DNA from: a candidate division WWE3 bacterium
GTDB taxonomy: Bacteria; Patescibacteriota; 4484-211; JAGQKX01
DNA: 5,973 nt
Direction of reading: 5' to 3'
NCBI GenBank assembly: GCA_020429905.1
Contig: JAGQKX010000045.1
Span: 1-5,973, forward strand
A model generated the notes under the pieces. It did not search any database. It was not told the DNA's origin and was given only the letters and a program-made list of their open reading frames with translations. A program made the position numbers and the translations under genes. Of the stretch, positions 1 to 5,973 are shown one piece after another. The stretch's first letter is position 1, and each line of letters begins with the position of its first letter.

Positions 1-1310
1 CTGACTTCTTAAATTTTGAATCGGTCCTTCGCTCAGCGATCGCTACAGCGTCTGAACGGGCACGATTGAACGCCCAACAAAAGCAACAATTTAAAGATAC
101 GTATGGAGATTTTGGTGAAACGATTCAGTCTACCGAACTTGCTTCTGTTCCTGTCATTCAAGAAACAGTAGCTGCTGAATTTTCCATAGATCCTCGAACT
201 GTAACGCAAAAACAAATCACTGATTTTGTGATAGAAGCAGCCCAGTCTGCATTACATTCACACGAAAATGTTAAAAAAGTTGAGCTAGTTGCCGATACTG
301 GGATCGAACGGCAGCTTTTCGTTTCGTCCTTGGGTTCATCCATTGATCAAACTTGGTGTTTCACTGGTGGAACAGTTTTTGTTGTGGCAGTTGATGAACA
401 TGAAAATAAGCCAGCAGATTTGTACCACCACACGGGTAATCAGCTTGGATTTGAAGCTATCCTGGAAGGAAAAAATACTCACGGTGAAAACTTAGTGGAA
501 TTCGCAAATCAAATCGCTTCAGAAGCCGTCTTACTAAGCAAAGCACCAGCCGCTCCTCAGGTCGATACTCCAACCACTGTTGTGCTCGATCCAGACTTAG
601 TGGCGCTTTTTGCTCACGAAATTATCGGTCACCCTTCTGAATTAGACAGAGCGATGAAAATGGAAACCGGGTATGCCGGTCGATCGTGGTTTATGAATAA
701 TTTGGAAGACACCATGGTAGGTAAGCAAGTCGGTTCAACGCTATTGAACGCATTTTCGGATCCAACCTTAAAAGGTGCCTATGGTTATTACAAATATGAT
801 GATGAAGGTACACCGGCCAAACGTGTCTACCATATTAAAGATGGCTTGTATCACGACTTCATGAATAGTCGGCAGACAGCCGCTATTATGGATGCAAGTC
901 CAAACGGACATTACAAAGCTAATGATCCTTCCGTAGTGCCGCTCATCCGCATGTCTGTGTCAGCAATCGAAGCTGGGGACCAAGACCCGAAACAAATTAT
1001 TTCCGAAGTTGATAACGGATATTACTGTGTTGGTCATCGCATCCCGTCAATTTCTGAATCACGTGAAAACTTTCAGATCGCTCCTCGTTTAATCTATGAA
1101 ATAAAAAATGGTGAGCTCGGTCAGGTATATCGTGATGGAAGAGTTACTGCGGATTCGAGAGATTTCTTTATGTCTATTGATGCACTCGGAAATGATTTTA
1201 AAATATATGCGTTACCTAATTGCGGTAAAGGGCAGCCGATGCAGACGAAACGAGTCGGTAACGGAGGTCCTACGGCTCGCGCCAAGGCCATGATTGCCAG
1301 AGGAGAATAA
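1..1310 (+). CDS. tldD: TldD-like zinc metalloprotease, catalytic subunit (5' partial)
   Basis: This is the catalytic subunit of the TldD/TldE (PmbA) peptidase, a cytoplasmic enzyme that cleaves unfolded peptides; in E. coli it matures microcin B17 and degrades the antitoxin CcdA. The frame is open from base 3 to the window edge. Upstream in-frame residues (DFLNFESVLRSAIATASERA) look like the end of the family's N-terminal domain, so the gene is truncated by the window, and the TTG at 66 is probably an internal leucine. About 436 residues are visible; the family is usually 450-500. The zinc motif HEIIGH lies at 615-632, followed by PSELDR as in archaeal-type members. The likely third ligand is Cys at 1221-1223 in NCGKGQP, near the C-terminus, as in known TldD structures. 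No signal peptide or membrane segment is visible. The stop is 3 bases before the tldE start, indicating co-transcription. Family assignment is firm; the in vivo substrate is unknown. Confidence 0.93.
   Translation, partial: DFLNFESVLRSAIATASERARLNAQQKQQFKDTYGDFGETIQSTELASVPVIQETVAAEFSIDPRTVTQKQITDFVIEAAQSALHSHENVKKVELVADTGIERQLFVSSLGSSIDQTWCFTGGTVFVVAVDEHENKPADLYHHTGNQLGFEAILEGKNTHGENLVEFANQIASEAVLLSKAPAAPQVDTPTTVVLDPDLVALFAHEIIGHPSELDRAMKMETGYAGRSWFMNNLEDTMVGKQVGSTLLNAFSDPTLKGAYGYYKYDDEGTPAKRVYHIKDGLYHDFMNSRQTAAIMDASPNGHYKANDPSVVPLIRMSVSAIEAGDQDPKQIISEVDNGYYCVGHRIPSISESRENFQIAPRLIYEIKNGELGQVYRDGRVTADSRDFFMSIDALGNDFKIYALPNCGKGQPMQTKRVGNGGPTARAKAMIARGE
1300..1305 (+). promoter_or_regulatory. 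Shine-Dalgarno site of tldE
   Basis: GAGGAG ends 8 bases before the ATG at 1314 and overlaps the last codons of tldD. It is the only clear, well-spaced Shine-Dalgarno in the window. It fixes the tldE start and suggests translational linkage of the two subunits. Confidence 0.75.
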
Positions 1311-1313
1311 AAA

Positions 1314-2870
1314 ATGATTTCAACTGATGAACTACAAAAAACAGTCAATGAGGGTTTGAAAGAAATACATCAAAATGCTGATGTTATCGAGGCGGTAGTC
1401 TACGCATCTGCGAATCGACGTACTGTGGGTCGGTTAGTGTATACGACTCATATTCCCTCAAATGGTTTGGAAGAACCGAAATCGGATGATGATTTTGGAG
1501 TCAGTGTTGAAGTTTGGTTCAAACAAGGTGATAAAAAATTAGTTGGTATCGGTCAAGAACCGAACGAAATTTCTGTAGCTGCGGTCCAGCGCGCCTATGA
1601 GAAAGCTCGAAGGGATGCCGTAGAAGATCCCGATTTCTACGGATTTTTGAGCAAGGACGATCTTGCTACTTCCGAATTTGCTTTGCCAGCAGGATATCAC
1701 GACGCGAGTTTAATCGATCTTTCGGTAGAGGAAGAGGCGCAGTTATTATCCGATATCAGCTGGGAAACTATCTCTGGGGCGGCAGAAGAGATTTCGGCAT
1801 ACGCCAAAGAAAGAAATTTAAGCCCGACTGAAGTAGCATTTATTTTAAATGGTGATAATTTTATTATTCGAGAGCGAATGGCACTGGCCACGACAAACGG
1901 ATTTGCAGAAGTTGATGAGTCGACGATTGTTCTCTCATTCTTAACGGCTATGGTTGAATCAAAAAATGCAAAAGGATCAGCGTGGGGTGCACGTCAACAT
2001 CTCAAAGATTTATCAGCCAAAGAAATTGGAAAGGAAGTGGCACAGGCTGCTATTAAAAATATCGGGGGTATGCGAGTGCCAACGGGTGCATATGATGTCG
2101 TCTTTGGACCACAGGCAGTTGCGGAATTATTTGGAAGTTTGTTGCTCCCCCATTTGACGTTAGGGTTAATTGATTTTGGAGCCTCGTTCTTCTCGGGAAG
2201 ATTTGGTCAAACGGTTGCTTCAGAAAAGCTCACCATTTATGATGATCCGACTCAGCCAAATACAGCTGGAGCAAAAAGAGTTACCGACGAAGGTGCTCCG
2301 ACTCGGAAGACAGCTCTCATCACAAATGGCCAACTGGTTGGATTATTAGCAGATTCACGCCTGACAAAAAAAATGCACCACAAAGCCGAAGAAGCTTCTC
2401 AACACCTTGGTTCAAATCCTCATGATATTCGTGATGCTATTGCACCGCATAGTGGTTTTAGATTCGCCCTTGGTGGCGGACGTGTGGCAGGAGCTGGAGT
2501 TGGAACCAACGCAACAAACTTGTACATTGAAGGAGATACTAATCTCGCCGACGAGGATGTTATTGCCCAGGTCAAGGATGGGATCTACGTAGGCAGGCTT
2601 TGGTATACGTATCCAGTTGGCGGATATGCCTCAGGGATTATCTCAGGTACGGTAATTGCCGATAGCTATCGTATCAGAGATGGTAAATTAGCTGAACCGA
2701 TTGTTCCCAATTCTCTCCGTATTCAAGATAATTTGCTGACGATGCTGCAAAACATCATGGCAGTTTCTGGGGTAAGTAAACCAACCATTCTTTGGGCTTC
2801 TGACGAAATAACACATGCCCCAATTATTAATATCAAAGATGTTCATTTCTTTGAGATCAACCGAGGTTAA
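1314..2870 (+). CDS. pmbA: TldE/PmbA-like partner subunit of the TldD/TldE peptidase
   Basis: This 518-residue TldD/PmbA-family protein is expected to be the non-catalytic partner of the TldD encoded just upstream. It has the family's C-terminal core: DEGAPTRKTALITNG (325-339), then GGGRVAGAGVGTN (387-399), then KDGIYVGRLWY (421-431) and the GIISGTVIADSYRIRDGK block (441-458). Where TldD has HExxxH, this protein reads roughly AVAELFGSLL (268-277), with no histidine or zinc motif. This matches TldE/PmbA, which closes the proteolytic chamber without binding zinc. It is longer than E. coli PmbA (about 450), partly through a His-rich stretch at 355-379. The ATG start is supported by GAGGAG 8 bases upstream and a 3-base gap after tldD. 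It has no signal peptide and is presumed cytoplasmic. The symbol pmbA (tldE) is by family and context; the exact substrate is unknown. Confidence 0.92.
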   Translation: MISTDELQKTVNEGLKEIHQNADVIEAVVYASANRRTVGRLVYTTHIPSNGLEEPKSDDDFGVSVEVWFKQGDKKLVGIGQEPNEISVAAVQRAYEKARRDAVEDPDFYGFLSKDDLATSEFALPAGYHDASLIDLSVEEEAQLLSDISWETISGAAEEISAYAKERNLSPTEVAFILNGDNFIIRERMALATTNGFAEVDESTIVLSFLTAMVESKNAKGSAWGARQHLKDLSAKEIGKEVAQAAIKNIGGMRVPTGAYDVVFGPQAVAELFGSLLLPHLTLGLIDFGASFFSGRFGQTVASEKLTIYDDPTQPNTAGAKRVTDEGAPTRKTALITNGQLVGLLADSRLTKKMHHKAEEASQHLGSNPHDIRDAIAPHSGFRFALGGGRVAGAGVGTNATNLYIEGDTNLADEDVIAQVKDGIYVGRLWYTYPVGGYASGIISGTVIADSYRIRDGKLAEPIVPNSLRIQDNLLTMLQNIMAVSGVSKPTILWASDEITHAPIINIKDVHFFEINRG

Positions 2871-2917
2871 TAAATCTTCATTCTCAACGCTTTTTTTCTG
2901 TGGTACTCTCTAAATAT

Positions 2918-3409
2918 ATGTATTTTTCAAATAAAGGCGTAACGATAATTGAGTTGCTTATCACGGTTGCTATTGCTTCGATTATTTTGTCTCTGGGTAT
3001 TAGGTATTTAGGGAGCATCAATGAACGCGAGGTTCTCAATACGTTTTCAGAAGAATTAGTCACTGATCTTAAAGCCGCCCAAAATCGTGCCGCGAGCTCT
3101 ATCCAAGACGCAACGAGCCCGGGCCGAAAAGTTGTTGCTGTTCAGGTGTCAATAAATACTGATAATTACGTAATCAGTAGGTTATTAGATAATGGAACTA
3201 CAGAACAGATTTCAAGAAAAGCTCAAAAACCAATGGAATTCACCACAACACAAGCCCAATTTACATTCACGATGCCAACCGCTAAACTATATAATGGAAC
3301 TGCCGGTGCGCCACTCGGATCCGATGTGGTCATTACGGTACTGCATTCGGGAATCAGTAAAAGTCGGCAAATTATTGTTCGGCGAAATGGTAGTATCTAT
3401 ATAAATTAA
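2918..3409 (+). CDS. GspH/FimT/FimU-like minor pilin (pseudopilin)
   Basis: This small pilin-like protein is expected to be inserted in the inner membrane, processed by prepilin peptidase and incorporated in a type IV pilus or pseudopilus, probably near the tip. From the ATG at 2918 it has 163 residues. The leader MYFSNKG ends at Gly7, mature residue 1 is Val, and Glu is at +5 (VTIIELL). A hydrophobic helix follows to about residue 29. The amphipathic FSEELVTDLKAAQNRAASS stretch and the C-terminal RQIIVRRNGSIYIN strand fit the GspH/FimT fold. It has no cysteines. A GTG at 2900 would add six residues. Neither start has a Shine-Dalgarno; ATG was chosen because it gives a short classical leader. 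It lies 47 bases after tldE and 11 bases before the PilV-like gene, first of four pilin genes, the place of gspH/fimU in related operons. Subtype assignment is less sure than the pilin call. Confidence 0.87.
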   Translation: MYFSNKGVTIIELLITVAIASIILSLGIRYLGSINEREVLNTFSEELVTDLKAAQNRAASSIQDATSPGRKVVAVQVSINTDNYVISRLLDNGTTEQISRKAQKPMEFTTTQAQFTFTMPTAKLYNGTAGAPLGSDVVITVLHSGISKSRQIIVRRNGSIYIN

Positions 3410-3420
3410 TAAGTGATGTT

Positions 3421-3906
3421 ATGAAAAAACGACTGCCCGTATTTTTGAATAATAAATCAGGTATTTCCCTCGTGGAGATATTATTGTCTGTAGGAATACT
3501 GTTAGTCATTGGTACCGTCATTATTAATGTGGGTAGCAGTACCCTTCTGAGTTCTAATACCAACCGTAACCGTACTCGTGCGCTTTATTACACCCAGCAA
3601 GCAATTGAACAGGTCCGATTGATTAGAGATGCAAATTCACAGGATATCTTCACGATGTATGGGTACTATAATTTGGACAGTTCAGTACCACAGTTGGTTG
3701 CCGTAACAATTACTCATCCTCCTGCAAATCCGGTCAGTACAGCTTTTTTGATTGATCCAGATGGTTTTTATCGCATGATTGAAATTAACGATTACAACGT
3801 GAGTGATCCCACTCGCAAAATTATTATGGTGACCACCGCCTATAGAGATAAAAACGACTATAAAACCGTTACTGCCTCAACGTATCTTACTGATTGGCAG
3901 CAGTAA
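3421..3906 (+). CDS. PilV/GspI-like minor pilin
   Basis: This 161-residue type IV pilin-like protein is probably a minor pilin of the tip complex. The basic leader (MKKRLPVFLNNKSG) ends at Gly14. Mature residue 1 is Ile and Glu is at +5 (ISLVEILL), followed by a hydrophobic helix to about residue 37. The stretch ALYYTQQAIEQVRLIRDAN (54-72) resembles the conserved A..(A/T)(Q/E)..IE..R.IRD helix of PilV/GspI-type proteins. The C-terminal part is beta-rich and contains no cysteine, so no disulfide is expected. The ATG lies 11 bases after the GspH-like stop, with at most a weak Shine-Dalgarno (AAGTGAT at 3411-3417), so coupled translation is likely. Its second place in the cluster matches the I/PilV slot of H-I-J-K operons. 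Pilin identity is strong; the PilV/GspI subtype rests on the helix motif and gene order. Confidence 0.87.
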   Translation: MKKRLPVFLNNKSGISLVEILLSVGILLVIGTVIINVGSSTLLSSNTNRNRTRALYYTQQAIEQVRLIRDANSQDIFTMYGYYNLDSSVPQLVAVTITHPPANPVSTAFLIDPDGFYRMIEINDYNVSDPTRKIIMVTTAYRDKNDYKTVTASTYLTDWQQ

Positions 3907-3914
3907 GCATTCAT

Positions 3915-4490
3915 ATGAGAATTTCTAACAGCCGTGGGTACACCCTTATTGAGTTACTAATTACGATCGCAATTCTTGGCGTCATCGTTGGAGTTATATC
4001 CACCACATTTTTAACCGCGTACCGTGGGTATGTTAAAAGTCGCGTGATTAATCAGCTTCAGGAAGATGGAAATCGAATCATGTCTCAACTATCACGATAT
4101 GCCAGATCAAGTATTGAAGCAACAACCACTGCCAACTCAATCACCTTTACCCTTGATCAGGACAGTATTGAATATGCAGAAAATGGACAATGTCAGACGG
4201 TCGTGGTGACGTATACGGCACAGACTGGATCTGCCAACGGGAGGCTAAATGTGACTGCTCCTTCATGCGGTTCTTTTAATAGTGGTGGGGTAATTACTGA
4301 TACTAATACCAAGACAGGTATAAGTATAACCGGATTTTCAGTAAGTGTGACCGACAACGGCACGACGAACACGCAAGAAATTTCTATGAAGCTTACTTTC
4401 GCTCAAGCTGTTAGAGCACCTACGTTAGGAGAATATCAAGGTGACATTGAATTAGAAACGCAAGTAACCACACGATCATATATTCGTTGA
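3915..4490 (+). CDS. PilW/GspJ-like minor pilin
   Basis: This 191-residue pilin-like protein has leader MRISNSRG, cleavage after Gly8, mature Tyr at +1 and Glu at +5 (YTLIELL). A hydrophobic helix runs to about residue 31. The helix continues as an amphipathic stretch with QLQEDGNRIMSQLSRYAR (47-64), typical of PilW/GspJ-like proteins, before a beta-rich, Thr/Ser-rich C-terminal domain. Two cysteines only, at residues 93 and 118, could form one disulfide in the extracytoplasmic domain. The ATG at 3915 is 8 bases after the PilV-like stop. A TTG at 3894 would overlap that gene by 13 bases and put extra residues before the leader, so it is less likely. No clear Shine-Dalgarno precedes it. It is third in the cluster, the J/PilW slot. 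It ends with TGA, supporting the standard code. Subtype is inferred from position and size. Confidence 0.86.
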   Translation: MRISNSRGYTLIELLITIAILGVIVGVISTTFLTAYRGYVKSRVINQLQEDGNRIMSQLSRYARSSIEATTTANSITFTLDQDSIEYAENGQCQTVVVTYTAQTGSANGRLNVTAPSCGSFNSGGVITDTNTKTGISITGFSVSVTDNGTTNTQEISMKLTFAQAVRAPTLGEYQGDIELETQVTTRSYIR

Positions 4491-4539
4491 AATGTATATC
4501 AAAGTTGGTTATAGTATAAGAAGGTTATTTACTGCCCGT

Positions 4540-5973
4540 ATGATGAAAAAACAACTGACAAATTCAAATGGTCAAGTGCTCCTTCTCACGCTGCTCGTAG
4601 CAATTGTGGCTCTTACTGTCGTAGTAGCAGCTTCTACTCGAACCACCACGGATGTTCGTCAATCAGAGTCATCTACCGAATCAGAACGCGCATTTTCTGC
4701 GGCGGAAGCTGGCGTGGAAGAAAAGTTGTTTGAAATTAGCCAAGGAACAAGTGTTCCAGCCACGTGTGATGATACTGACCTAAATCCAGGAAATGATTGT
4801 AATCTCACCGTTGGTGATGCAAATGTTGATCGTGTGGCGGTATCTGCTGAACAGGCATTTTCGGTTAATGATGTTGAACCAGAGCAGGTAATACAAATCC
4901 GTCTAGTCAATGACCTCATTTCCCCGGGCTCGGGTTACAATAGCAATATCACTTTTACTTGGGATCGTTATGCCGCGATGGTGGCAACCGTAGTAATGAA
5001 AACAGGGTTTGGTAATTATGTCGTCGATCGGTATGCTTGGAAGTGTGGAAGTGTTCCCAATGCCCAAGGATTTCAGACTACTGTTCCATCGGGGAGTCCA
5101 AGTCGTTGTGCTCGGACGTTAAATATTGGTTCGATCGAAGGTGTAAACAATGCGCTACTCGTTCGATTACGTCCGATGTATCAACGTACATATGTAGGGA
5201 TCACCCCAAGTACGACTCTTAATTTCCCGGTTCAATCGGTTGAGATCACCTCTACTGGAAGTTCTATCGATTCGGAACGTACCGTCCAGGTAAATAGAAT
5301 CAATGATCTTCTTCCAGGCATATTCGATTTTGCGATGTTCTCTGGTTCAACAAGCAGATCAATTGACGGAGATACCAATGCCAGTAGCTATGATTGGATT
5401 CAAACAATAGGAGGAAATATTCATAGCCAATATTCAGGGGTAGGAAACGGAATTAATTTGACCATACCAAATCCAGCATGGTTTTGCTCGGGATCTGCAG
5501 GTTGTGTTGCCTCAAGCGCCGATAACGGGATCTCTATTAATCGTGTGCATAGCGACTCGGCGAAGCGGTGGAGAGCAACCAGTGAAGACATTGATGTTAC
5601 ACGCTATACGTATGATCAACTTTGGGAACGGCTAAAAGATCAGGCTACTGATGGAACAGATTTTGATGATCCTGCCATCAATAATGCGCTTTCGAACGCG
5701 GGTACACCCGGAGTTATACGCATAACTACTGGTGACGGCGGGGCCTTTCCTAACCGAGTGACGCTGAATAAAGCAATGTGGGCTGAATTGGACAACAACA
5801 AACCAGTAGTAATTTTTATTGGTAATGATTCGAATAATCTTGACCTCTATTTCCACGACTCTAATCGTCCTGAAACATTTACAGGAAAAAATGTAATTTT
5901 TGTCGTGAGCGGGGACGTTGAAATTACCAGCAATATCTACACTGTTGAAGCAACGGTTGTAGCAGATGGTGAG
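4540..5973 (+). CDS. PilX/GspK-like tip minor pilin (3' partial)
   Basis: The frame is open from here to the right edge, giving 478 visible codons with no stop, so the protein continues outside the window. The leader MMKKQLTNSNG is followed by a hydrophobic helix (residues 12-32, QVLLLTLLVAIVALTVVVAA) and then AFSAAEAGVEE (51-61), a hallmark of PilX_N/GspK-like proteins. Position +5 is Leu, not Glu, as in GspK/PilX-type subunits thought to cap the filament tip. The large distal region is Ser/Thr/Asn-rich and beta-strand-rich, with a repetitive strand pattern near the edge (NVIFVVSGDVEITSN). Six cysteines occur as near pairs (76/87, 169/190, 316/322), suggesting disulfides outside the cytoplasm. 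An in-frame ATG at 4492, one base after the upstream stop, would add 16 residues; 4540 was preferred because it gives a normal leader length, but the start is uncertain. It is fourth in the cluster, the K/PilX slot. The far C-terminal function is not recognised. Confidence 0.85.
   Translation, partial: MMKKQLTNSNGQVLLLTLLVAIVALTVVVAASTRTTTDVRQSESSTESERAFSAAEAGVEEKLFEISQGTSVPATCDDTDLNPGNDCNLTVGDANVDRVAVSAEQAFSVNDVEPEQVIQIRLVNDLISPGSGYNSNITFTWDRYAAMVATVVMKTGFGNYVVDRYAWKCGSVPNAQGFQTTVPSGSPSRCARTLNIGSIEGVNNALLVRLRPMYQRTYVGITPSTTLNFPVQSVEITSTGSSIDSERTVQVNRINDLLPGIFDFAMFSGSTSRSIDGDTNASSYDWIQTIGGNIHSQYSGVGNGINLTIPNPAWFCSGSAGCVASSADNGISINRVHSDSAKRWRATSEDIDVTRYTYDQLWERLKDQATDGTDFDDPAINNALSNAGTPGVIRITTGDGGAFPNRVTLNKAMWAELDNNKPVVIFIGNDSNNLDLYFHDSNRPETFTGKNVIFVVSGDVEITSNIYTVEATVVADGE

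Noticed and set aside
66..68. TTG as the start codon of the TldD-like gene
   Set aside because: The frame stays open upstream to base 3, and those residues look like the end of the family's N-terminal domain, so the gene begins outside the window.
2851..2879. Sigma-70-like promoter for the pilin genes (TTGAGA as -35)
   Set aside because: No acceptable -10 hexamer is found 16-18 bases downstream; the AT-rich TTAATAAAT is too close.
2851..2897. Intrinsic terminator after tldE
   Set aside because: The stem is 6 bp with only two G-C pairs and a 25-base loop, and the T-run begins three bases after the stem. Too weak to annotate as a terminator; recorded only as an observation.
3894..3914. TTG start extending the PilW-like gene upstream
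   Set aside because: It overlaps the end of the PilV-like gene and adds residues before an already complete leader MRISNSRG; the ATG at 3915 is simpler.
4659..4919. 86-codon reverse-strand open frame
   Set aside because: It lies wholly inside the PilX/GspK-like frame on the + strand, has no recognisable motif and no upstream signal. The + strand frame has a clear pilin N-terminus and AAEAGVE motif.
5037..5222. 61-codon forward frame with several cysteines
   Set aside because: It overlaps the PilX/GspK-like gene in another frame and has no start signal; the apparent Cys-rich content comes from the overlapping codons.
5632..5856. 74-codon reverse-strand open frame near the right edge
   Set aside because: It is antisense to the continuous PilX/GspK-like frame, with no family resemblance.

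Overview
The window is a compact, single-strand stretch of bacterial DNA (all genes on +) with six protein-coding genes in two groups. The left half holds a TldD/TldE (PmbA) metalloprotease pair. The right half holds four consecutive type IV pilin-like (minor pilin or pseudopilin) genes. The first gene is cut by the left edge and the last runs off the right edge. No RNA gene, mobile element, CRISPR array or long non-coding stretch is visible. The largest intergenic gap is under 50 bases.

Organism: base composition looks to be in the low-to-mid 40s % GC by eye. TGA is used as a stop at the end of the third pilin gene, so the code looks standard rather than the UGA-glycine code of Gracilibacteria/SR1. 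The style of the pilin-like proteins (short class III signal peptides, PilV-like and PilX-like proteins with long divergent C-terminal parts), tight gene spacing and near absence of Shine-Dalgarno signals before the pilin genes suggest a Patescibacteria/CPR-type bacterium. This is an inference from protein style, not a proven assignment.

Layout: 1-1310, tldD-like catalytic subunit (5' partial), with HEIIGH and a distal Cys as probable zinc ligands. 1314-2870, tldE/pmbA-like partner lacking the zinc motif, starting 3 bases after the tldD stop with a good Shine-Dalgarno. 2918-3409, GspH/FimT/FimU-like pilin. 3421-3906, PilV/GspI-like pilin. 3915-4490, PilW/GspJ-like pilin. 4540-5973, PilX/GspK-like protein (3' partial).

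How they work together: TldD and TldE are expected to form one cytoplasmic heteromeric peptidase that degrades or trims unfolded peptides. The four pilin-like genes follow the order H-I-J-K (FimU-PilV-PilW-PilX) seen in type II secretion and type IV pilus operons, where the products form the tip or priming complex of the filament. The first three have the G|xxxxE prepilin peptidase site. The fourth lacks Glu+5, as GspK/PilX-type tip subunits do. No major pilin, prepilin peptidase, ATPase or platform gene lies in the window, so the rest of the machine must be elsewhere. I see no convincing new biological system. The most useful points are the complete H-I-J-K order, the long Cys-paired PilX/GspK-like protein, and its adjacency to TldD/TldE.
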